DNA of 64,000 nt from CAVOEB01 sp965249645. GTDB lineage: Bacteria; Pseudomonadota; Alphaproteobacteria; UBA828; JAPUJA01. How positions within the stretch are numbered: position 1 is the stretch's first letter; every line of letters starts with the position of its first letter. The notes beneath the pieces are model-generated. The model was not told the DNA's origin. It was given only the letters and a program-made list of their open reading frames with translations, and did no database searches. The DNA is taken from assembly GCA_965249645.1 (NCBI GenBank), contig CBDFML010000011.1:62001-126000 (forward strand). The letters run 5' to 3'. Shown here piece after piece: positions 26,022-32,981 of this stretch. A program made the position numbers and the translations under genes.

Positions 26022-27199
26022 GACCGCGCCGCGCGCGCGGACGCAGGCTCGTGCCACGGAGCGGTGAAGTGTACGGGCGCATCGAAAAACCGTTTGTGCA
26101 GCAGTGCTGCGCGCCCGGGCAAGTGCTCCACCAGCGCGGCAATTCGCTCGCTCGCGCGGCCGTCGCCGTACGGTGTGTCGATGCAGCGCGCGTCGGCACT
26201 CGCCAGTTGCGCGATCGCCGCCCCGATCGCTTCGGGCTCGGCAGGGAGATCGTGCAGGTTGCGGCCCCGCACGCGCCCTTCTTGGCGCCCACCTACATTG
26301 ATCACCAACAGCCCGAACAGGCCCGCCTCGATGATCCCGCTCGACGAATTGCCAAGCATGACGGCCGCGTGACGCATGGCGTTCGCATAGAGAGGCGTCC
26401 CCAGGGTGTCGTGAAACACCGCCCACGGCCGCGCTTTTACGAAGGCAATAATTCGCCGCCGGCACTCCGCACCCCCCGGGTCCGAGTTGGGTGCCGTAAT
26501 CAGGGTCGGCGCCGGTGACGCATCGAGCGCGGCGAGAGACGCGTCGAGCGGCGCCAGCGGGTCGGCGGCATTGGTTTCGGGATGCACGGTCACGAGCCGC
26601 AACCCGGCAACCTCCGCCAGCCCGACCTCGCGGGCGAATTGTTCGGGCCCCATCGCGGGCGCCGCCATAAGCGCGTCTAGCCCCGGCGCGCCGGTCACAT
26701 GAATCCGCCACGGCTCTTCCCCCATGCGCGCGAGCCGCTCCGCCGCATCGGCCAACGCAACGCAGTGCAGATGTGCCATTTTCGACATCGCGTGGCGCGC
26801 CCGTTCGTCGACCGCCCCGTAGCTTAACTCGCCGCCGTGGATATGCAGGACCGGAAGGTTGAACGGCAGGCTCGCCACGACGCCGGGAATCATGTCGAGC
26901 CGGTCGCCGATGGCCATGACGAGATCGGGCTCCATCGCCGCCATCACGTCCGCGCTAGCCGATGCGATAGCCGCCATGGCGTGGGCTGCGTCCGGCGCGC
27001 CGGCGCCGGCCAGATCGAGGCCGCCCCGATGCACAGATGCCGCACGCGGAAGCGCGGGCTCGGGCGCGTCCTCGAGTCGGTGCATCCCGGTCAGAAGGAT
27101 ATGAAGCTCGACCTCGTCGACGGCATCGAGCGCGGCCCAGACCGGCGCGAGAATTCCCGCGTCCGCCCGGCTGCTGGAGAGGCTGAGAACCCGAGTCAC
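26018..27199 (-). CDS. legG: Hydrolysing NDP-sugar 2-epimerase, legionaminic pathway (NeuC/LegG)
   Basis: 393 residues from a GTG overlapping the legI stop as GTGA. The UDP-GlcNAc 2-epimerase family is recognised from VVTRVLSLSSSRADAGIL, MEPDLVMAIGDRLDM, VLHIHGGELSYGAVDERARHAMSK, LVTVHPETN and the C-terminal MLGNSSSGIIEAG. In the LegG branch it hydrolyses and inverts a diacetamido-trideoxy NDP-glucose to the free mannose-type sugar used by LegI. The order legC-legH-legG-legI with legB elsewhere supports this over NeuC. Active-site residues look complete. Confidence 0.88.
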   Translation of the reverse strand: MTRVLSLSSSRADAGILAPVWAALDAVDEVELHILLTGMHRLEDAPEPALPRAASVHRGGLDLAGAGAPDAAHAMAAIASASADVMAAMEPDLVMAIGDRLDMIPGVVASLPFNLPVLHIHGGELSYGAVDERARHAMSKMAHLHCVALADAAERLARMGEEPWRIHVTGAPGLDALMAAPAMGPEQFAREVGLAEVAGLRLVTVHPETNAADPLAPLDASLAALDASPAPTLITAPNSDPGGAECRRRIIAFVKARPWAVFHDTLGTPLYANAMRHAAVMLGNSSSGIIEAGLFGLLVINVGGRQEGRVRGRNLHDLPAEPEAIGAAIAQLASADARCIDTPYGDGRASERIAALVEHLPGRAALLHKRFFDAPVHFTAPWHEPASARAARS

Positions 27200-28221
27200 G
27201 ACGTGTGCCCCGCCACCAGATCGGCTTTCCGGATCGGGGCGTCGGCCGGACAGGCGACGGCCATTTGGCGCCCGACAGGCGACTCGTCCGGCGCCAGCCC
27301 GGTTGCCGGCCGCTTGAGGCAAACATCCTCCTCGGTTAGCCGGTGACCGGCCTCGATGTTGTGCGCCGCGTGCCAGCTTCGTCGAACCAGCGCCGCCATC
27401 GTAACCTCGTCCGGGGTCGGCGCCTTGACGCCGTCGCCGAGCGCGCCAGCCGTTTCGTGCAGACGACGAACCATGGTGGCAAACGCATTCGGCTCAAGCG
27501 ACGCAGCGTGGTCGGGACCGGGCGCGTTGGCATCCAGGGTCAGATGCTTTTCGACGACACGGGCGCCGAGTGCGACGGCAGCGATGGCAACGTGATCGCC
27601 CAGGCTGTGATCGGAATATCCGACCGGCCGGTCGAAGGCCTCGCGCAGAGTGACCATGGCGCGCAGGTTGATCGCGTCCATGGGGGCCGGATAGAGCGAG
27701 GTGCAATGGAGAAGGGTTATGTCGTGCCCGCCCGCGCGGCGCAGCACGTCGAGCGCGGCGCGCACCTCCGCCAACGTCGCCATTCCTGTCGACAGCAGGA
27801 TCGGGCGATCCAGCACCGCCGCGTGTTCCAATGCCGGCCTGTTGGTCAACTCGCCGGACGCGATTTTGATGCAGGGCATGCCCATGACGACGAGATCGTC
27901 GAGCATGGTCACGTCGAACGCGGTGCAGAGAAACCCTATCTTCAGCGCCTTGCAAAGCTCGGCCAGCGCCGCAAAATCGTCGAGATCGAGCGCCAGGGTT
28001 TCGAGCAAATCCCGCTGCGACGCTGCGCCGGCGCGCGCACGCTGATAGTGCGCCGGCCCGGCCGCACGGTTGGCGATTTCCTCGGCTCGAAAGGCCTGGA
28101 ACTTGACCATATCCGCCCCTGCGTCCGCGGCAGCATGGACCAGCTCGCGCGCGCGCGCCAAATCGCCGTCGTGATTGACCCCAGCTTCGGCGATAACGGT
28201 CAGGCTCTCCGGGGCTGTCAT
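27196..28221 (-). CDS. legI: Legionaminic acid synthase, NeuB family
   Basis: 341 residues. LTVIAEAGVNHDGDLARA, MVKFQAFRAEEI, CIKIASGELTNRPAL, LLSTGMATLAEV, LLHCTSLYPAP, GYSDHSLGDHVAIAAVALGA and VEKHLTLDANAPGPDHAASLEP follow the NeuB barrel, with a C-terminal SAF domain (SWHAAHNIEAGHRLTEEDV). It condenses phosphoenolpyruvate with the six-carbon sugar from LegG. It is clearly different from the synthase at 6.3 kb, so the locus makes two nonulosonic acids. Starts and stops overlap both neighbours by four bases. Confidence 0.9.
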   Translation of the reverse strand: MTAPESLTVIAEAGVNHDGDLARARELVHAAADAGADMVKFQAFRAEEIANRAAGPAHYQRARAGAASQRDLLETLALDLDDFAALAELCKALKIGFLCTAFDVTMLDDLVVMGMPCIKIASGELTNRPALEHAAVLDRPILLSTGMATLAEVRAALDVLRRAGGHDITLLHCTSLYPAPMDAINLRAMVTLREAFDRPVGYSDHSLGDHVAIAAVALGARVVEKHLTLDANAPGPDHAASLEPNAFATMVRRLHETAGALGDGVKAPTPDEVTMAALVRRSWHAAHNIEAGHRLTEEDVCLKRPATGLAPDESPVGRQMAVACPADAPIRKADLVAGHTS

Positions 28222-28814
28222 TTTACGGACTCGGCCGCGGCAGGAAACCGTGTCGCGGCAGCAACCAGTGTGCTGTCGGGTACCCGGCTGTCAGGTAAGA
28301 CCACCGCACCCGCCCCAACCATGGCGCATCGGCCCACGCTCACTGCGCCCAGCAGGATCGCGCCCGGCGCCAAATGGCTGCCTGCACCAAGCCGTGAATC
28401 ATGCTCAACGATCGCGCCGGTATTGACGATCGCGCCGCTCTCGACCACCGCGTCGGGTTGCACCACGGCGCCGGCCAGCACGATTACGCCGTCGCCGATC
28501 TGCGCCGACGGGCAGACCTGTGCACCGGGGTGAACGACCGCCGGCGCCGGACAGCCAGCCGTCCGGTAGCGCTCGAACAGGGCGAGGCGGCGGGTCAGGG
28601 CATCGGGCGAGGCGCCGCCCAGCCCTAACACGATGGGCCGCACCGCAGTGTCCGCCAGCGCGATCTCGTCATCGGGAAGCTGCATGGCCGCAAGCCAGCT
28701 TGCCGGTTGCGGATCGACATAGGCGTCGATGGTGATCCCCTGTGCGTTCAACGTATCGACGATCGCCTTGGCGTGGCCGCCCGCGCCAACCAGAAGAACC
28801 GGTGTACTGGTCAT
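28218..28814 (-). CDS. legH: Sugar O/N-acyltransferase, PglD/NeuD-LegH type
   Basis: 198 residues. The N-terminal half is the Rossmann-like PglD domain (VLLVGAGGHAKAIVDTLN), the rest a left-handed beta-helix of hexapeptide repeats (IGDGVIVLAGAVVQPDAVVE, then VNTGAIVEHDSRLGAGSHLA). It should acetylate the 4-amino group made by LegC, giving the diacetamido sugar. The gene order legC-legH-legG-legI is that of the legionaminic pathway. Start ATG 28814 overlaps the legC stop as ATGA. Confidence 0.86.
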   Translation of the reverse strand: MTSTPVLLVGAGGHAKAIVDTLNAQGITIDAYVDPQPASWLAAMQLPDDEIALADTAVRPIVLGLGGASPDALTRRLALFERYRTAGCPAPAVVHPGAQVCPSAQIGDGVIVLAGAVVQPDAVVESGAIVNTGAIVEHDSRLGAGSHLAPGAILLGAVSVGRCAMVGAGAVVLPDSRVPDSTLVAAATRFPAAAESVK

Positions 28815-29935
28815 CCCAGAGCATCCCCGCACCAGCCGTCGATCGCCTCGATGACCCGCGCCTGATCGTTCTGGCTGAGGTTGCTCGAACTCGGCAGCAC
28901 GACCACACGGCCCGAAATTTCCTGCGAGACGCCGGCAAGCTCCGCCGGGCAACCCGCATAAGGGGCCTGCCCCGACAAGGATTCCCAAAAGACGTTTGCC
29001 TGGATCGAGCGTGCCGCCAGATGATCGACCAGCCCGCGCGCGGCCTGGGCGGACGCACAACACACGCCATAGAGCCAACAACTGCTGTTCGCCCAGTCAC
29101 ACCGGGGCATAGCGGCCAGGTCGCCGCGCTTCGCAATCGCCGCATCGTATCCCGCGGCAATCTCTCGCTTCGCCGCCAGCATCTCGTCCAGCCGTTCGAG
29201 TTGAGCCATGCCGACCGCGGCGTTGAGGTTGGTCATGCGATAGTTGAACGCCACCGCGTCGTGGCGGTAGGCTGGCGCCTCGCGCGCCTGGGTCGAGAGG
29301 TGGTGCAGCCGATCGGCCGCGGCGCCGTCGTCGGTCACGACCATGCCGCCGCCGCCGGCCGTGACCGTCTTGTTGCCGTTGAAGCTGAACACTCCGAAGT
29401 CGCCGATGCCGCCGGCAGATCGATCCTTGTAGCGGGCGCCAAGCGCCCCGGCCGCGTCCTCGATCAGAGGGATGCGAGCGTCGTCGCACAGCTCACGCAG
29501 CGGGTCGAGGTCGGCGGGATGGCCCAGCGCATGGACGGCGATCACGGCGCGTATGCGAGCCCCGGGATCCGCGAGCGCCTTGGCCACGAGGGTCGCATCG
29601 AGGGTCCAGCTCTCGGTCGTGACGTCGACAAAGCAGGGTTCCGCGGCGGCGTGAAACACGGCGTTGGCGCTCGCACCGAAGGTCCAGTCGGGCACGATCA
29701 CGCGGTCGCCGGCACCGACGCCCGCCGCGACGAGCGCCAGATGAAGCGCCGCCGTGCCGTTGACCATGGCGACGCCATGGGCCCGCCCGGTCAGCCGGGC
29801 GAGCCGGGCTTCCATCTCGACGACGAAGGGACCGGCGGACGACACCCAGTTGTCCGCGACACAACGGGCCAGATAGGCCGCTTCGTTACCCCGAAGATCC
29901 GGCACCGAGAGCGGGATGCCCGGCTCAGCGCTCAC
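28811..29935 (-). CDS. legC: NDP-4-keto sugar aminotransferase, legionaminic pathway
   Basis: 374 residues of the DegT/DnrJ family. IPLSVPDLRGNEAAYLARCV with DNWVSSAGPFV opens the LegC group; the PLP lysine is in FSFNGNKTVTAGGGGMVV, and FNYRMTNLNAAVGMAQLE and QANVFWESLSGQAPY follow. It adds the 4-amino group from glutamate to the keto sugar produced by LegB (41.5 kb). Start is the GTG at 29935, overlapping the upstream regulator's stop as GTGA; the longer frame lies within that gene. Lysine present, so a true aminotransferase. Confidence 0.88.
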   Translation of the reverse strand: MSAEPGIPLSVPDLRGNEAAYLARCVADNWVSSAGPFVVEMEARLARLTGRAHGVAMVNGTAALHLALVAAGVGAGDRVIVPDWTFGASANAVFHAAAEPCFVDVTTESWTLDATLVAKALADPGARIRAVIAVHALGHPADLDPLRELCDDARIPLIEDAAGALGARYKDRSAGGIGDFGVFSFNGNKTVTAGGGGMVVTDDGAAADRLHHLSTQAREAPAYRHDAVAFNYRMTNLNAAVGMAQLERLDEMLAAKREIAAGYDAAIAKRGDLAAMPRCDWANSSCWLYGVCCASAQAARGLVDHLAARSIQANVFWESLSGQAPYAGCPAELAGVSQEISGRVVVLPSSSNLSQNDQARVIEAIDGWCGDALG

Positions 29936-30561
29936 GTCTCGTCCTCCACCGGAATGGCATCGATTTGGCGACGGAGCGAGTAAGGCACCGCGACGCGCTT
30001 TGCCGGGACCGCGTCGAGCAGCCACTTGTGGGCCGCCCGCGCGGAATCGTTCTCGGCGAGGATCCAGCAATCCGGTTCGTCCGCGCCGTCAAGCTCGATG
30101 ACGGGGATCCCCCGCACCGAGGACTGGCGGCCGGAGGGGTTCCAGATGCCCACGATCTCGACCGAGGAATTCAGGCTGCACAACACGGCGATCTCGACGA
30201 GTTCGCCCCGGCCGCACAATCCGGCAGTCTTGACGCCCCGCGCTTCGAGTTCGGCAAACAGCCGGTCGTAGCTCTGCCGCCAGCGGCGGAACGCCGTAAA
30301 GGAGTCGCTGAAAAACTGGGCGGTAAGCCGGCTTTTCTCGGCGAAGCCGTGAGGCGTGAGGTAATACTTGTAGCGCCGCGCCGGGGCCTGGGAAACCTTG
30401 ATCAGTCCCTTGCCGATACAGCGCTTGATGTAGGCATTGGTCAGGCCGAGAGCGATGCCCAGATCGTTGGCGAGGCGCCGCTGGCTGACGGCCTCCGAAT
30501 CGTCGATCCGTTCGAGCAGATCGAGCACGATGCTGTCTTCGCGGGAATTGCGATTTACCAC
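29932..30561 (-). CDS. Winged-helix regulator with Rossmann-like ligand domain
   Basis: 209 residues. Residues 10-80 form a winged helix of the type found in EPS-associated MarR-like regulators (IDDSEAVSQRRLANDLGIAL, LTNAYIKRCIGKGLI, YKYYLTPHGFAEK). Residues about 105-200 (GVKTAGLCGRGELVEIAVLC, VEIVGIWNP, GIPVIELD, CWILAENDSA) resemble a nucleotide-binding Rossmann half and may sense a sugar nucleotide. It is the only classical regulator in the minus-strand operon and a good candidate to bind the palindromes in the operon's control region. Its stop overlaps legC. Role in regulation is inferred from the fold. Confidence 0.78.
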   Translation of the reverse strand: MVNRNSREDSIVLDLLERIDDSEAVSQRRLANDLGIALGLTNAYIKRCIGKGLIKVSQAPARRYKYYLTPHGFAEKSRLTAQFFSDSFTAFRRWRQSYDRLFAELEARGVKTAGLCGRGELVEIAVLCSLNSSVEIVGIWNPSGRQSSVRGIPVIELDGADEPDCWILAENDSARAAHKWLLDAVPAKRVAVPYSLRRQIDAIPVEDET

Positions 30562-30582
30562 GATATCAGGCCGCTCGAGCGG

Positions 30583-31107
30583 TCACGCCGGGCGAACCTC
30601 AAACAGGCAATGCTCGGCGCCGCTGGCCCGGCACAGAGCTTCGCGCGAGGTCAGCGTGAACCCCCGGCCCGTCGCCTGGCCCGCCCATTCGAGCGAACCG
30701 GCGAACCAGCCGGCATACATGTAGCAAAGCTTGCGCCCGGTATCGGTGCCGCAATGTTCGACAAACACCGAATGGTCGAGAAGGACATCCGCGGCCCCGC
30801 TTTCCCCGTCCACGGAAACCACGGTGAATTGCCCCCAGCCGCGCTGGGAAATCCGCCGCATATAATGATGAAACACCTCGAGGCCCTCGAGATTGTGGGT
30901 TGCGGCCTCCGTTTCGCACCATACCCAGGCCGATTTGTGGCCCGCATCGTAAAGCTGGCGGGCATAAACCGCCTCGCCGAGCGCCGCTTCCACTGCAAGG
31001 TGATTGTTCACGAAGAAGTGCCTGGGCATGTAGATCATGGGCAGGCCGTCGGTCGACCAGACGCCGGTTGCGGGATCGACCTGGATTGGGATCTCGGGCT
31101 TGACCAT
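30583..31107 (-). CDS. V4R-like small-molecule-binding protein
   Basis: 174 residues without a DNA-binding or catalytic domain that I can see. The layout resembles the V4R (4-vinyl reductase) sensor fold used by regulators of aromatic and lipid metabolism: the closing LTSREALCRASGAEHCLFEV has the C-x-x-x-x-x-x-C-x-F pattern typical of V4R. Middle: VFVEHCGTDTGRKLCYMYAGWFAGSLEWA. It is placed between ptmE and the winged-helix regulator, three bases after ptmE, so it may hand a signal to that regulator or bind a lipid precursor. A free-standing V4R protein in a glycan operon is unusual. Confidence 0.65.
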   Translation of the reverse strand: MVKPEIPIQVDPATGVWSTDGLPMIYMPRHFFVNNHLAVEAALGEAVYARQLYDAGHKSAWVWCETEAATHNLEGLEVFHHYMRRISQRGWGQFTVVSVDGESGAADVLLDHSVFVEHCGTDTGRKLCYMYAGWFAGSLEWAGQATGRGFTLTSREALCRASGAEHCLFEVRPA

Positions 31108-31110
31108 GCC

Positions 31111-32208
31111 TCAGCGATCCTTTCGGGCGGGGAAGGCTATGGTGAGAGGCGCTTCATTCCCCGGGCCGGCGCCGGGCTCGGCATGGTCCGACTCGGCAAG
31201 CTCCAGATCGTCTGGCTGGCCGACGTCGATCCAGTATTCGTGTACCGGAAACACACCGACCCTCAAACCCGCCCGGTGCGCGAGGTCGAGCAGTTCCGGC
31301 ATGTCGATGGCGCGGCCTTGCGGGACCTGAGCGCGAAACGGGGCACTGAGATAGTACATTCCCGCGGCGATAAACTGACTGAAGGTGGGCTTTTCAACGA
31401 TGCTTTCGAACAACCCCTTCTCGTCATGGCGCACGACGCCGTAGGGAATGTGCATGTCGTAACGCGAGACGCCGATGGTCGCGTCGAGATCGCTCGCCGC
31501 GTGAAAGTCGCGCAAGGCCCGATAGTCGACCCGGGTCACGACGTCGCCGTTCACGAGCAGGATGTCGTCCTGAACCGACGGAGGCAGCAGCGCCAACGCT
31601 CCCGCTGTACCCCGCGGCTCGCTCTCGCGGATGAAGTGCATCCGCGCCCGGTTCGTTCGCTCGCCGATGAAGCGCTCGATTTTTTCGCCGAGAAAATGCA
31701 CGGCGATGTGGATATCTTCCACCCCGACATCTTCGAGCTGTTCGAGAACCCGGTCGAGGATCGCCCGCCCGCCGACGTTGAGTAACGGCTTGGGAAGGTC
31801 TTCGGTTCGCGAACCCAGGCGACGGCCGTAGCCTCCCGCCATGACCAGCGCGTTTCCGATCGCGCCATGGGGCACCTCGGTTGCCAGGATGTCGACCAAT
31901 CGTCCAGCGTCGCCGAGCATCGGCAGAAACCGGGTCTCACGAAGCAAAGAGCAGTTGAGCGCATCGTCACCGGGCCGGCCGGTCTTGGGCGTTCGGTGCA
32001 TGCACTCGCTGACCGGGTCTTCAAGCGTCACCCCGCGCAGGATGGCGCGGCGCACGTCACCGTCGGTGACCGTACCGAGCAACCGGCGCTCTTCATCGAC
32101 GACGAGCTGAAACAGGTGTACGGGCGAATCGTTGATCCGCGCAAGAACGTCGCGAATCGACAGGCCGGGCCCGCACAGTAATAGGTCGATGTCTTTGATG
32201 CGATACAT
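31111..32208 (-). CDS. ptmE: CBS-pair sugar-phosphate nucleotidyltransferase (PtmE-like)
   Basis: 365 residues. Residues 1-115 carry two CBS motifs (FQLVVDEERRLLGTVTDGDVRRA is the first), residues 120-350 a nucleotidyltransferase with ALVMAGGYGRRLGSRTED and LPKPLLNVGG as NTP loop and DILLVNGDVVT as metal site. This is the arrangement of PtmE, which makes GDP-glucosamine at the head of the GDP-type legionaminic pathway. It is the first gene of the long minus-strand operon. I chose ATG 32208; a GTG at 32244 would add 12 residues. An ops-like sequence lies about 50 bases upstream of the ATG. Confidence 0.85.
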   Translation of the reverse strand: MYRIKDIDLLLCGPGLSIRDVLARINDSPVHLFQLVVDEERRLLGTVTDGDVRRAILRGVTLEDPVSECMHRTPKTGRPGDDALNCSLLRETRFLPMLGDAGRLVDILATEVPHGAIGNALVMAGGYGRRLGSRTEDLPKPLLNVGGRAILDRVLEQLEDVGVEDIHIAVHFLGEKIERFIGERTNRARMHFIRESEPRGTAGALALLPPSVQDDILLVNGDVVTRVDYRALRDFHAASDLDATIGVSRYDMHIPYGVVRHDEKGLFESIVEKPTFSQFIAAGMYYLSAPFRAQVPQGRAIDMPELLDLAHRAGLRVGVFPVHEYWIDVGQPDDLELAESDHAEPGAGPGNEAPLTIAFPARKDR

Positions 32209-32254
32209 GGGAGCTGTCGAGGCATTCACGCGTGGCAGCGGCACTGCAACTGTT

Positions 32255-32267
32255 CCACGCTACCGCA
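32255..32267 (-). promoter_or_regulatory. ops/JUMPstart-like element in the leader of the 30 kb operon
   Basis: On the minus strand the leader reads TGCGGTAGCGTGG. The core of the E. coli ops element recognised by RfaH is GGCGGTAGCNT; this site matches 10 of 11 positions. It lies between the probable promoter region and the first gene of the long glycan operon, which is the normal place for ops, and the window encodes an RfaH/NusG-like protein at 38.8 kb. By chance such a 10-mer would be expected about 0.1 times in a window this size, so the position matters more than the match. Confidence 0.55.
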
Positions 32268-32344
32268 CTCCGGGTGAGTCTCGCTCTCCGGAAATGCGGC
32301 TATGATCCGGGATTCAAAGGACGAATCAAGGATTCTTGGCTATC

Positions 32345-32361
32345 TGTTCACAGCATGAACA
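32345..32361. promoter_or_regulatory. Palindromic operator candidate 1 (TGTTCA-N5-TGAACA)
   Basis: Perfect 6-base arms with a 5-base centre (CAGCA). It lies just outside the left end of the transposable element, upstream of the ptmE operon promoter region. The same palindrome recurs at 32410 and 34865. Geometry fits a dimeric regulator; the regulator at 29.9 kb is the nearest candidate. Confidence 0.6.
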
Positions 32362-32372
32362 TATGGTCAAGC

Positions 32373-32390
32373 GGTAGTGTCCTAATTTGA
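32373..32390 (+). repeat. Left terminal inverted repeat
   Basis: GGTAGTGTCCTAATTTGA, identical to the reverse complement of 34835-34852. A GAATTC follows at a similar distance inside both ends. Confidence 0.9.
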
Positions 32391-32409
32391 GGGTTTGAAT
32401 TCACAAGAG

Positions 32410-32426
32410 TGTTCAAAACTTGAACA
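32410..32426. promoter_or_regulatory. Palindromic operator candidate 2 (inside the element)
   Basis: TGTTCA-AAACT-TGAACA, same arms and same 5-base centre as sites 1 and 3, but inside the left end of the transposable element, 37 bases from its edge. It lies 65 bases from site 1 and upstream of the HicB-like gene. Either chance, or the element carries a site for the same regulator. Confidence 0.5.
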
Positions 32427-32530
32427 TAACCAGTAATTTAGCGGGAAAATATTTTTTTGAGGCTTAGTAAGGTAGGGGGGTTTGTTAAGAGGTTTGGACT
32501 TGAATTGGGTCCACACACAACTGAAGTATG

Positions 32531-32560
32531 TTGCTAAGAGAATGCTAATGTTGGTATTAT
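32531..32560 (+). promoter_or_regulatory. Possible promoter of the HicB-like gene
   Basis: TTGCTA, an 18-base spacer and TATTAT lie about 70 bases upstream of the ATG at 32628. This is a moderate match to a sigma-70 promoter within an AT-rich stretch. Not tested against other candidates. Confidence 0.35.
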
Positions 32561-32627
32561 ATGTTTGGGTGAATTTACGCTTGCGCCACAGGCGATTCGC
32601 CCTAGCGGCACGTAGCTGCGTTGGAGA

Positions 32628-32981
32628 ATGTCCGACGGGAGTTGTCGCGTGCGCACAATAACAGTTCGTTGTCTAGCCGAAGGCCGAGACGGCCAGTGGC
32701 AAGCAATCTGTCTGGATTTTGATGTTGCGGTTCAGGGGACTTCATTCAGGGATGTTTATGAATCCCTGGACACATCAATCGAGCTTTACCTAGATACGGT
32801 AGCCGATCTGCCCGAAAAGGATCAGGTGCGTCTGCTTCATCGTCACGCGCCATTAAGCGTACGCTTAAAATATCTGTGGGCGGTTATGGTTTCGCTGTTC
32901 CATGATTCTCGCGGAGACGACGGGCCAACAGAACGCGCCAATTTCGTTATTGACCAGTCGGTACACGCCACTAGCTCCTAA
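32628..32981 (+). CDS. HicB-like (DUF1902-type) antitoxin candidate
   Basis: 117 residues. The first 60 (RTITVRCLAEGRDGQWQAIC, LDFDVAVQGTSF, DTSIELYLDTV) match the ferredoxin-like HicB/DUF1902 fold, in which an acidic and Gln/Gly strand packs against the toxin. The C-terminal part (RLKYLWAVMVSLFHDS) does not look like the usual Arc or helix-turn-helix DNA-binding domain. Its last 11 bases overlap, tail to tail, the gene whose C-terminus is a HicA domain, so the two probably form a toxin-antitoxin pair. Codon use is less GC-rich than in flanking genes. Function as antitoxin is inference. Confidence 0.7.
   Translation: MSDGSCRVRTITVRCLAEGRDGQWQAICLDFDVAVQGTSFRDVYESLDTSIELYLDTVADLPEKDQVRLLHRHAPLSVRLKYLWAVMVSLFHDSRGDDGPTERANFVIDQSVHATSS

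Larger units (their letters stand above)
32209..32627. other. Divergent control region, left part
   Basis: No gene is seen in this 419-base gap. It holds the leader of the minus-strand operon with the ops-like site, a GATTC/GAATC-rich stretch at about 32310-32340, two copies of the TGTTCA-N5-TGAACA palindrome, the left end of the transposable element at 32373, and an AT-rich promoter region for the HicB-like gene. A possible operon promoter on the minus strand is TTGATT with an 18-base spacer and TCATAG near 32300-32330, which is weak evidence. Confidence 0.6.

Noticed and set aside
29965..31785. 606-codon open frame on the plus strand
   Set aside because: Shadow of the regulator, V4R and ptmE genes, all of which have clear domain evidence.
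32371..32382. Second ops-like sequence on the plus strand (GCGGTAGTGTCC)
   Set aside because: It is the terminal inverted repeat of the element and recurs at the other end, so it is not evidence for antitermination.
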